Source: Ardenticatenaceae bacterium
GTDB lineage: Bacteria; Chloroflexota; Anaerolineae; Promineifilales; Promineifilaceae
DNA length: 64,000 nucleotides
Reading direction: 5' to 3'
Assembly (NCBI GenBank): GCA_011525915.1
Contig: WYBM01000021.1
Span: 1-64,000 of the forward strand
Part shown: positions 39,392 through 47,579 of the stretch, piece after piece
Layout of the letters: each line of letters begins with the position of its first letter
How positions within the stretch are numbered: the stretch's first letter is position 1
The notes under the pieces: model-generated
Seen by the model: only the letters and a program-made list of their open reading frames with translations
The model's database searches: none
Told to the model about the DNA's origin: nothing
Position numbers and translations under genes: made by a program

Positions 39392-39727
39392 ATGCGTATT
39401 TTAGTGGTCGAAGATGAACCAGCGATCGCCAACTTTGTACGGCAGGGCTTAACGGAAGCGGGTTATGCTGTAGATCTGGTCAGCAACGGCCGTGATGGGT
39501 TGGATTATGCCCTGGCGGCTCACCCTTTGGTATCTGTTCTCCATAACGGCGATGTTGCTGCTCATCGCCGGCCTCCTTTACTGGCAGGTACAGCGCAGCC
39601 TGCTGGCACAGATGGACGCCGGGCTGCAATTGGCAGCCACACAGGCCTTGGTGAGTGTAGAGGTAGTCAACGGCCGTCTGGCCTTCCAAAACCCGGGCAG
39701 CAGTCCCCAACTTACACGCCGCCTTAG
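39392..39727 (+). pseudogene. Response regulator truncated by a deletion
   Basis: The first 43 or so residues (MRILVVEDEPAIANFVRQGL and so on to DYALAA) are a clean OmpR-type receiver start with a Shine-Dalgarno (GGAGAG). The frame then passes directly into the start of the histidine kinase read in another frame, so the translation after about 39520 is meaningless. The phospho-acceptor Asp, the rest of the receiver and the DNA-binding domain (about 180 codons) are gone. A single internal deletion joined the regulator start to the kinase start. Confidence 0.85.
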
Positions 39728-40406
39728 TGATGACATAGGCTTCTTTCTCCTATCGCCGGAAGGTGTACTCTGGCAGCAACTGGGGCAGGATCATGAGACG
39801 CCCCCACTGTTACCTGCTGCCGGGCTGCGTACCGTCAGTGATGGAGACGATACCTGGCGGTTGCTGGGTGAAGCTGTTTCTTTGCCCGGTGCGCCGGGCG
39901 GTTGGCTGCTGATAGCACAATCGCTAGAGCCAGTGACAGCTACTTTAGCCGTGCTGGCCTTGCAGTTACTGTGGGCCCTACCGTTTACCTTGCTGCTGGC
40001 TGGTGGTGGTGGTTACTTTCTGGCTGGTCGTGCTTTACACCCCATTGATGATATGGCCCACACCGCCCAGGCTATTACCGCCAGTGATCTGAGCCGGCGT
40101 ATTGGCTACACTGGCCCGGCCGATGAGGTGGGGCGGCTGGCGGCCACATTTGATGCCATGTTGGATCGTTTGCAGGTGGCCTTTGCCCGTGAGCGCCGTT
40201 TTACCGGCGATGCTGCCCATGAACTGCGTACACCACTGACTGCCTTAAAGGGACGCATTGATGTAACCCTGAGCCAGGCGCGCCCCCCAGAGGTGTATGT
40301 GGCCACACTGCAAGAGATGGAGGGGCAGGTAGACCGGTTGATCCGCCTGAGCCATGATTTGCTGTTCATGGCCTCCGGGAGGTTGGCAACCTGGTTGTCA
40401 ACCTAA
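39507..40406 (+). pseudogene. Histidine kinase truncated before its ATPase domain
   Basis: A 299-residue remnant of an EnvZ/QseC-type kinase: first membrane helix (WYLFSITAMLLLIAGLLYW), periplasmic sensor, second helix (LLWALPFTLLLAGGGGYFLAG), HAMP domain and HisKA with the phospho-acceptor in HELRTPLTAL. It stops right after VDRLIRLSHDLLFMA, and the HATPase domain is missing, so it cannot autophosphorylate. The junction is a small hairpin (AGGTTGGCAACCT) at about 40380-40392. The 3' end of the kinase fusion gene follows 13 bp later. The ATG at 39507 lies inside the deletion junction with the response regulator. Confidence 0.85.
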
Positions 40407-40419
40407 ACCTGGTTGGCTA

Positions 40420-42957
40420 TCAAGGGCAGTCAAAGTCAGACACAAACAGCTCTTTTTCCACTGTCTGTCCGTCGCCAGAAGCAACTTTGCCGGTACCAAT
40501 GACCGGCGCACCGTCAGCGCTGCTGACTTCAAAGCCAAAACCTTCATTGAGCAGCGGCCCGGCCACCTTTTGCCCCTTCCAATAATAGGTATAACGGCCG
40601 TTACCCCCATGGCCGCGCATGTAAATGGTGCGATAATGGAGGCCATTCTCGCAGCGTGCTGCCTGTACCGGGTAAAGGTCAAATGTCAACGCCGGGCAGG
40701 CACTTCCCTGGCAGTTGTTGGCGGCGGCAGGTGGAGTGCTGGCGGTAATGTCTGGCTCGACAACGGGTAATGCCGCAAAGTCGCCGTCCCATTTAAGACG
40801 CGGCGCGAAGATAAACCCTTGCAGCCCCTCTTTTGTCTCTACAAAAAACCATTCGCCGCTTTCAGAGCGCCCCAAGACAGTGACGCGGTCGCCAATGCCA
40901 ATGTAGCTCAGTTCATGCCCGGAGGCATCTGGGAAATCAAAGATGCTTGATGAAAGGTGAGCGATAGCCAGCGTGCCGGTGATGGGTTGTGCTGCCGGCG
41001 GGGTGTTTATAGGTGTGTTGCTGGGAGAGGGCACCGGGGTACGAGTGATCACGACCGTAGCGGTGGCTGGTGGCGGCGGTGTTTGGGTCGGCGGGCGGGT
41101 GGCTGTGGCTGAAGGGGTAGCCGTAGCCGTGGCAGTCGGCAAGGCAGCAGCGTTGGCGGCTGGCGGTGGCGGCTGGTTTCGCCACACCCAACCACCGCCA
41201 AGAATGATAAAAGCCAGGACGATCACGGCCGTGATCATGGCCTTACGGTGTTTGACTCTGGTAGACGCTGTTGATGGGGTGGCCGGAGAGACGGGGTGGC
41301 TTTTCATGGGAACGGCCGTGCGGTTGTATTGGGCCACCACAATGCGGCTCTTGTCTTGGTAAGCGTAAGAAACCCACTTGCGCGGCTTCGGGCTGCGAGA
41401 CGCCGCCGTCTTCCGCCGTAACTGCTCGCTGACGTAGGTAAACAACTCTTCAATGGTCACAGCGCCGTCCTGATCACTGTCGGCCGCGCCGGTTTTTAAA
41501 CCTTCTATAAAAAAATGTGTAAACAGCGAGGGCTGGGCCATGCCCGTTACCGCATCATTGTCCCATTGATACTGGGTGCGGTCTGCTGCCGCCAATATGA
41601 TACGTTCGTGCCCATTGCGGTTAAAACCTTCTTCCGTATTGACCACCCGTTCTACCAATTCTCCGCCCTTTTTGTGGCTGGCATTGCTAAAGGTACAATC
41701 CAGCACCAGCACCTGCTGCCAGGATTGGCTCTCATCCATGACGTCGGCAATAAACGAGGCCGGCACGGCCGTAGCCCGCAGCAGGTTGTGTTCGGTATCT
41801 GGTGCGGCCAGGTACAACTTTTCTTCCGTGCCGATGGCGGCATGGCCCATGAAGTAGAGTAATAACAAGTCACGCCGGTTACGGTCTGCAAAGAAGTGCG
41901 CGATGGTACGGCGAATGGTGTCAGCCGGTTCATTAACGACCGTCGTCACCTGATCAAAGCCGCCAATACCCGGATCACGCAAGACATCTACCAAACGGTG
42001 TACATTGGCCGTGGGTTTGATCAGATGCGCCAGGGTAGGATCGGTATATTCGTCGTTACTGATGATGAGCGCCAGGCGGCGGCCAGCGGGTGCATCTTCG
42101 GCCGTGACCATAACGGCGGTCTCAGGCTCGTCTATGTCCGGCGCCACTAAGGTTCTTACGGTTTTTGCCAATGTCACGGCCGTGGGGAAACGATCATCAG
42201 GTAACTTGGCCATGGCTTTATTTAAGATACCCTGAACCTCCGGCGGTAGGTCAGGTCGGGAATCCAGAATGCGTGGTGCGGGTTCAAACATATGTTTTAC
42301 AGCCACGGCAATGGGTGTATTTGACTGGTATGGGTGTTTACCGGAGAGCATCTCATAGAGAATAATGCCCAGTGTATAAATATCAGAACGGCCGTCAAGT
42401 TCCCCTTCCCCTTGAATTTGCTCTGGACTCATATAGGCTGGTGTGCCCACAGCGCCGCCTGTGTCCGTAAGCTGCGTGGTGGCTTCTGACATCTTCACCG
42501 TGCCAAAGTCGGAAATGTATGGTTTATTGTGTTGGTCAAACAAGATGTTGCTGGGTTTCAGATCACGGTGAATGACATTGTGGGAGTGAACTTCATCTAG
42601 AGCGGGGGCCAACCGCCCCAGGATATTGGCAGCCTCTTCCAGAGACAATGGCCCCTGGCACAACCGGTTCGCCAGTGAACCGCCGGTCATGTAACGCATC
42701 ACCAGGTAAGGCTGCCCCTTTTCCTCACCAAAATCATATACCGGCACAATGGCAGGATCAGCCAGCGCGGCGACAACCTTGGCTTCTCGTTCAAATCGCC
42801 GCCGAAAGGTAGGGTGATGCGCCAACTCCACGGGCAGCAATTTAACGGCAACGTCGCGCTCAAAGTGCGGATCATGGGCGAGATAAACCGTTGACATACC
42901 GCCACGACCGAGTTCTGCCTTGATCCGATAACGTCCGATCGTTTTAGGTACCATCAA
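40420..42957 (-). CDS. Ser/Thr protein kinase fused to a caspase-like domain, EF-hand, membrane helix and SH3-like domain
   Basis: An 845-residue multidomain protein. Kinase domain about 8-270: Gly loop GRGGMSTVY, K39, HRDLKPSN (H130-N136), DFG (D150). Caspase (C14) domain about 294-545: RLALIISNDEY, catalytic His in YFMGHA (H372), and the Cys motif LVLDCTFSNAS (residues 417-427), where the usual DxCxSG catalytic position is T422. A complete EF-hand loop (DSDQDGAVTIEE, 493-504) sits in it. Membrane helix about 573-591, Pro/Thr-rich linker, SH3b-like domain about 665-735 and a Cys-bearing tail. Kinase and caspase would be cytoplasmic, the SH3-like part outside. The caspase part is probably inactive; the kinase looks active. 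The gene is convergent with the truncated kinase remnant. Confidence 0.92.
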   Translation of the reverse strand: MMVPKTIGRYRIKAELGRGGMSTVYLAHDPHFERDVAVKLLPVELAHHPTFRRRFEREAKVVAALADPAIVPVYDFGEEKGQPYLVMRYMTGGSLANRLCQGPLSLEEAANILGRLAPALDEVHSHNVIHRDLKPSNILFDQHNKPYISDFGTVKMSEATTQLTDTGGAVGTPAYMSPEQIQGEGELDGRSDIYTLGIILYEMLSGKHPYQSNTPIAVAVKHMFEPAPRILDSRPDLPPEVQGILNKAMAKLPDDRFPTAVTLAKTVRTLVAPDIDEPETAVMVTAEDAPAGRRLALIISNDEYTDPTLAHLIKPTANVHRLVDVLRDPGIGGFDQVTTVVNEPADTIRRTIAHFFADRNRRDLLLLYFMGHAAIGTEEKLYLAAPDTEHNLLRATAVPASFIADVMDESQSWQQVLVLDCTFSNASHKKGGELVERVVNTEEGFNRNGHERIILAAADRTQYQWDNDAVTGMAQPSLFTHFFIEGLKTGAADSDQDGAVTIEELFTYVSEQLRRKTAASRSPKPRKWVSYAYQDKSRIVVAQYNRTAVPMKSHPVSPATPSTASTRVKHRKAMITAVIVLAFIILGGGWVWRNQPPPPAANAAALPTATATATPSATATRPPTQTPPPPATATVVITRTPVPSPSNTPINTPPAAQPITGTLAIAHLSSSIFDFPDASGHELSYIGIGDRVTVLGRSESGEWFFVETKEGLQGFIFAPRLKWDGDFAALPVVEPDITASTPPAAANNCQGSACPALTFDLYPVQAARCENGLHYRTIYMRGHGGNGRYTYYWKGQKVAGPLLNEGFGFEVSSADGAPVIGTGKVASGDGQTVEKELFVSDFDCP

Positions 42958-43133
42958 CCCTGATTATAAAAAGTGGCGCAGGCCATACAATGCAATATTT
43001 GCGCTTTTTTCACGCAGTGAGGTCTGGCTGGTACTCATGTCAGGGGTACTGGGGCGAAGAAACCTAAAATGGTATACACTTATTAAATGGGACGTGAGAA
43101 ATATTATGTTACCTAAAGGCCATAAAGGGATGC

Positions 43134-43162
43134 TTCAAAAATTTGGTGGGCTCTGTTATAAT
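43134..43162 (+). promoter_or_regulatory. Promoter for the LysM lipoprotein gene
   Basis: TTCAAA (43134-43139) and TATAAT (43157-43162) are 17 bp apart, with TG one base before the -10 (extended -10). It lies about 60 bp upstream of the LysM gene start. The region 42958-43221 between the divergent kinase and LysM genes has no other visible gene. Confidence 0.7.
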
Positions 43163-43221
43163 GGCTTTGTTTTATGTTTAATTGCAGAAACGGGGTGTGA
43201 AGAACAAAATGAGGAGGCATC

Positions 43222-43584
43222 ATGCAAAAACCTGCAATAATTGTTGTAACCCTCTTGCTGGCTGTCCTGCTTCTGGCTGCCTGCGCCCAGAATAATAACC
43301 AGGTGACCGACACCACTGGGACTGTTGCCGCATTACCGCCAACAAGCACAGCCACACCTACACCGCCACTGCCAGCAACGTACACGCCGGTGGCTATGGG
43401 CCATGGTGGGCATTTGTATGCGGTGAGTACCCGATCTATCCATATTGTACGGGCAGGTGATACGCTGGGCGAATTGGCGAAACAATATGGTGTCACTGTG
43501 CAGGCTATTGCCCAGGCAAACCGCATCTACAATTATAATTTGATTGAAGTGGGTGATATCCTGTACATCCCCCCGTGTGAATAA
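43222..43584 (+). CDS. LysM-domain lipoprotein
   Basis: A 120-residue secreted lipoprotein. A signal peptide ends in the lipobox LLAAC (Cys 21). An Asn/Thr/Pro-rich linker (about 23-55) is followed by one LysM domain (IHIVRAGDTLGELAKQYGVTVQAIAQANRIYN and on to YIPPC), which binds peptidoglycan or related glycan. It probably tethers something to the cell envelope or simply sits on the wall. GAGGAGG lies 4 nt before the ATG. A strong bidirectional terminator follows. Confidence 0.9.
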   Translation: MQKPAIIVVTLLLAVLLLAACAQNNNQVTDTTGTVAALPPTSTATPTPPLPATYTPVAMGHGGHLYAVSTRSIHIVRAGDTLGELAKQYGVTVQAIAQANRIYNYNLIEVGDILYIPPCE

Positions 43585-43603
43585 TCAGGGTTGCTCCCGC
43601 ATA

Positions 43604-43638
43604 AAAAAGCCCGCGGTGGTTTGAGCCGCGGGCTTTTT
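43604..43638. terminator. Bidirectional Rho-independent terminator
   Basis: AAAAAGCCCGCGG (43604-43616) and CCGCGGGCTTTTT (43626-43638) form a perfect 13-bp stem with a 9-nt loop, ending in T-runs on both strands. It lies between the converging LysM (plus) and clpC (minus) genes and serves both. Confidence 0.95.
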
Positions 43639-43660
43639 GTTTTGTTGGTAACTCTGGTGA

Positions 43661-46174
43661 TCAGGCGGCCGGTACGGCCGTTTCTACCTCTGGTGTGTTT
43701 TCGTCCTCTTTGCGGCTGAGCACAATTTGGTCATCAACAATATCCAGTAACACGGTCTCCCCGCTTGGGAATCGCCCGGACAAGACCGCATCTGACAGGC
43801 GATCTTCAATTTCCGTTTGTATCAGGCGGCGCAGTGGCCGGGCACCAAATTCGGCGTCATAACCGTGCTCTGCCAGCCAATCACGGGTCGCATCTGTTGC
43901 TTCCACCATCAGTTCATGGTCAATCAGGCGTTCATTCACCTCGCTCAGAATAATGTCCACAATCTGACGAATGTTCTCTTTGCTTAGTTGCCGGAACACA
44001 ATGATGCTGTCTACCCGGTTGATAAACTCTGGCCGGAACTCTTTCTTTAATTGTTCCAACAATGTCTTTTGCATCTCAGAGTATTGCTGTGCTTCTTCTG
44101 TAGCATCATCGCGCCGGAAGGAAAAGCCCAGGTTGGGCCCACGGCGGATGGTTTCTGCTCCCACATTGGAGGTCATGATAATCATGGCGTTGCGGAAGTT
44201 CACCTTCTGGCCTTTGGCATCAGACAGGTGGCCTTCTTCCATGATTTGCAGCAGCAAATTAAACGCTTCGGGATGCGCCTTTTCTATCTCATCAAATACC
44301 ACAATGGAATAGGGGCGGCGGCGCACGGCCTCTGTGAGCTGCCCAGCGTCTTCATAGCCCACGTACCCGGGTGGCGAGCCAACCAGGCGGGCTACATTGT
44401 GACGCTCCATAAACTCAGACATATCAAGCTGTACCAGCGCATCTTCACTGCCAAACAAGAAATTGGCCAATGCTTTTGTCAGTTCCGTTTTGCCCACGCC
44501 TGTTGGCCCTAAAAAGATAAAGGAACCAATAGGGCGGTTGGGGTCTTTTAGACCGGCGCGGGCGCGCCGCACGGCCTTAGAAATGGCCTCGATGGCCTCA
44601 CTTTGCCCGACAATGCTTTTGCGCATCTCTTCTTCCATATGCAGCAGGCGTTCTGATTCTTCATGGGTAAACTGGTAAACAGGAATACCGGTCCACATAG
44701 AAAGCACTTCGGCAATGTCTTCGGCGGTCACGCTCACCGAATATTCGCCTTCGTTGCTGGCACGAATGCCATCCAATTGGCGCTGCAGCTCTTCTTCACG
44801 GTTGCGCAACTCTTCGGCATATTCATAACGGCCGTCTTCAATGGCCTGTGTTCGCTCATCCCGGATCTCACGCAGCTCTTCATAAGCTTCACGAATGTCG
44901 GCGGCCTGGGGCACCCGGTACATACGCACCCGAGAAGAGCTTTCGTCAATCAGGTCAATGGCCTTGTCGGGCAGAAACCGGTCTGTCACGTACCGTGTGG
45001 AAAGACTCACGGCCGCTTCAATGGCTTCTTCGGTAATGAATAAGTTGTGGTGCTGTTCATAAGCACTTTTAATGCCCTGGAGAATTTGCACACTCTCTTC
45101 AGGAGTGGGTTCATCTACGTAAATGGGTTGGAAACGCCGTTCCAATGCCGCATCACTTTCAATGTATTTGCGGTACTCTTCCAGGGTTGTGGCTCCAATT
45201 GTCTGAAGCTCACCACGGGCCAGTGCCGGTTTAAGAATGTTGGCGGCATCTACAGAGCTGCCGGCGGAGCCAGCGCCTACCAGCATATGCACTTCATCAA
45301 TGAACAAAATGGCGTCACTGGATTTGAGTTCTTCAATGACCCGTTTCAACCGCTCCTCAAACTGACCACGGTACATCGTGCCGGCTACCAGGCTGCCCAC
45401 ATCCAGCTGTAATACACGCTTGTTATGCAGAATGTCCGGAACACGGCCGTCTATAATCCGTTGGGCCAGCCCTTCAATAATGGCTGTCTTGCCTACACCC
45501 GGCTCACCAATGAGCGCCGGGTTGTTTTTGGTGCGCCGAGCCAGGATCTGAATAACTCGCTCTATTTCCATGTTACGGCCAATAACCGGATCCAGCTTGT
45601 TCTCTTCTGCCAGGGCCGTCAAGTCAGTGGCTAATTGATCTACCATCGGCGTTTTGCTCTTTTCTTTCTTGGCACTGCTGCTGCTGCGTCGGCTAGGAGT
45701 GGCGCTTTCAGAAGTCGCCACCGGGCTTTCTTTTAACATCCGGCGTGTCTGGCGGCGGATTTGTTCCGGGCTTATGCCAAACTTACGTAGCACGTCGATA
45801 GCCAGTCCTTCGTTTTGCCGGGCTAACCCCAGCAGCAGATGTTCCGTGCTGATGTAGTGTTGACCCATGCGCCGTGCTTCTTCTACAGCTAACTCCAGCA
45901 ATCGTTTTGTGCTGGGGGAGAGCTCGATTTTGGTAAAGGGGGTGCGGGTGCCTGGCCCCCCAGACAACCGCTCTACCATGGCCTGTACACGAGCTGCATC
46001 CAGACCTAATTCCCGTAGAACTCTTCCGGCTACCCCGCCCTCTTCGCGCAATAAACCAATAAGGACATGCTCACTGCCGATATAACTATGATTTAAACGC
46101 TCTGCTTCTTCTTGTGCCAGACTTAGCACACGTCGCGCACGTTGTGTAAATCGTTCCCAATTTTTTGAGTTCAC
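43661..46174 (-). CDS. clpC: ClpC ATPase of the Clp protease
   Basis: An 837-residue Hsp100 unfoldase that feeds substrates to ClpP. Two Clp-N repeats (about 1-145) are followed by AAA domain 1 (Walker A GEPGVGKT, Walker [10 protein letters not shown]), a middle domain with a UVR-like helix ([19 protein letters not shown]), AAA domain 2 ([24 protein letters not shown]) and the C-terminal D2-small domain. The start codon is GTG at 46174 with GAGGT upstream. The middle-domain type marks it as ClpC rather than ClpA or ClpB. It is downstream of the S1 gene by 82 bp. Confidence 0.96.
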   Translation of the reverse strand: MNSKNWERFTQRARRVLSLAQEEAERLNHSYIGSEHVLIGLLREEGGVAGRVLRELGLDAARVQAMVERLSGGPGTRTPFTKIELSPSTKRLLELAVEEARRMGQHYISTEHLLLGLARQNEGLAIDVLRKFGISPEQIRRQTRRMLKESPVATSESATPSRRSSSSAKKEKSKTPMVDQLATDLTALAEENKLDPVIGRNMEIERVIQILARRTKNNPALIGEPGVGKTAIIEGLAQRIIDGRVPDILHNKRVLQLDVGSLVAGTMYRGQFEERLKRVIEELKSSDAILFIDEVHMLVGAGSAGSSVDAANILKPALARGELQTIGATTLEEYRKYIESDAALERRFQPIYVDEPTPEESVQILQGIKSAYEQHHNLFITEEAIEAAVSLSTRYVTDRFLPDKAIDLIDESSSRVRMYRVPQAADIREAYEELREIRDERTQAIEDGRYEYAEELRNREEELQRQLDGIRASNEGEYSVSVTAEDIAEVLSMWTGIPVYQFTHEESERLLHMEEEMRKSIVGQSEAIEAISKAVRRARAGLKDPNRPIGSFIFLGPTGVGKTELTKALANFLFGSEDALVQLDMSEFMERHNVARLVGSPPGYVGYEDAGQLTEAVRRRPYSIVVFDEIEKAHPEAFNLLLQIMEEGHLSDAKGQKVNFRNAMIIMTSNVGAETIRRGPNLGFSFRRDDATEEAQQYSEMQKTLLEQLKKEFRPEFINRVDSIIVFRQLSKENIRQIVDIILSEVNERLIDHELMVEATDATRDWLAEHGYDAEFGARPLRRLIQTEIEDRLSDAVLSGRFPSGETVLLDIVDDQIVLSRKEDENTPEVETAVPAA

Positions 46175-46256
46175 CGGTGTTTACCTCGGTTTCGTTCGCC
46201 GGTCCTTATCTGGTAATCGTACTTCAATGATCAGCATGCGGTTTACTGATGACCGA

Positions 46257-47426
46257 TTACTGATTACTAAGTAATGCCAGGTCAGACTCGACGAATTTAG
46301 GGGAAGCAACTTGCTTGATACTAAGACCTAATTGCCGTTGCTCCGAGTCAATACGAATAATACGAACAGATACGACCTGCCCTGCCTTTATCACATCACG
46401 TGGATGATTGATATGATCCTCAGCTATTTCCGAAATGTGGATGAGTCCTTCCAGCTGGTACTCATCATGCAGGCGAGCAAAGGCGCCATAGGGGGCTGTT
46501 TTAGTAATTGTCGCTTCAAATAGTTGCCCCACCTGGTACGTATCTTCAATGGTTGTCCATGGGTCAGGTTGCAGGCGTTTTAAGCTCAGCGCCAGCCGCT
46601 CTTTTTCTTGATCGACTGACAGAACCTGTACCTCAACTTCCTGGCCCACTTTTAAGACTTCATGGGGGTTATTAATGCGTTTCCAACTGATTTCTGAAAG
46701 ATGGACCAACCCTTCCAGGCCACCAATATCCACAAATGCACCAAAGTTTGCCAGATTGATCACGCGGCCCGGGCACACATCACCCTCTTTCACTTCAGAC
46801 AAAAGCCGGCTGCGCCGATCTTGCCGCGCCTCTACCATAGCATCCCTTTCAGACAAAATGAGGCGGTTGCGTTCGGCATCTACCTCCACAACTTTCACCA
46901 TAATGGGTTGCCCTACCGACTTTTGCAAAGCGGCCTGACTCTGCTGACTGGCCATTTGCCGCTCCCGGCTAAAATGTGACCGGGGCACAAAGCCGCGCAG
47001 TTGTCCAATTTGCACCAATAGACCACCCTTGTTGTGACCGGCAATCTTTCCCTGACACGCCTGCTTAGAGGCTAAAATGGCTTCCATGTTCAGCCAATCC
47101 TGATGTTCGATGGCTTTTACATAGGAAACAACCACATTACCCTGCGTGTCTTCGGTGGAAATAATATAAACAGACACTTCGTTGCCAACTGTGAGCTGCT
47201 GCCGGGTCTCTTTGTTCATCGCCTGCAGCTCTGTTAAAGGAATGACCCCCTCTGACTTGGCACCGATATCTATTAATATTTCGTTGTTCTGGTGCGCTAC
47301 CACCCAACCTTTGCGCGTTTCACCGGCCATTGGCAAACTAAATTCCTCAGCCAGTAAAAAGTCCATTGGATGACCTGAATCATTATCTGTTGGGGTTAAT
47401 TGATTAACCAAAATCTTTCTGCCCAT
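46257..47426 (-). CDS. rpsA: S1 RNA-binding protein (30S ribosomal protein S1 type), four S1 domains
   Basis: A 389-residue protein with four S1 OB-fold domains at about 38-100, 118-185, 203-271 and 288-357. Domain 3 shows LANFGAFVDIGGLEGLVHLS and domain 4 KTAPYGAFARLHDEYQLEGLIHIS. Four domains match the shorter S1 of Gram-positive and related phyla, which bind mRNA and ribosomes. A consensus promoter lies upstream. The last residues Ser-Asn-Gln and the stop are encoded by a CAGTAATCAG-word spacer. There is no ACGGCCGT copy in the gene. Confidence 0.9.
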   Translation of the reverse strand: MGRKILVNQLTPTDNDSGHPMDFLLAEEFSLPMAGETRKGWVVAHQNNEILIDIGAKSEGVIPLTELQAMNKETRQQLTVGNEVSVYIISTEDTQGNVVVSYVKAIEHQDWLNMEAILASKQACQGKIAGHNKGGLLVQIGQLRGFVPRSHFSRERQMASQQSQAALQKSVGQPIMVKVVEVDAERNRLILSERDAMVEARQDRRSRLLSEVKEGDVCPGRVINLANFGAFVDIGGLEGLVHLSEISWKRINNPHEVLKVGQEVEVQVLSVDQEKERLALSLKRLQPDPWTTIEDTYQVGQLFEATITKTAPYGAFARLHDEYQLEGLIHISEIAEDHINHPRDVIKAGQVVSVRIIRIDSEQRQLGLSIKQVASPKFVESDLALLSNQ

Positions 47427-47455
47427 CCTTTCTTGATGTTGCCCATTTTTCTTCG

Positions 47456-47483
47456 ATTATACTGGGTTCAGGCTGGTTGGCAA
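47456..47483 (-). promoter_or_regulatory. Promoter for the S1 gene
   Basis: On the minus strand TTGCCA (47478-47483) and TATAAT (47456-47461) are separated by 16 bp. This is the best sigma-70-like match in the divergent spacer between the S1 gene and the first GT-C gene. The -10 is about 30 bp upstream of the S1 start. Confidence 0.75.
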
Positions 47484-47579
47484 TATACCGCTATTCCTGT
47501 TAATGAAGTTCATACACAGGGCGCTGCCGTTAAAACAGTGCGTGTGCGCCCTCTAAAACGATAGGTTATCATTAGGCTG

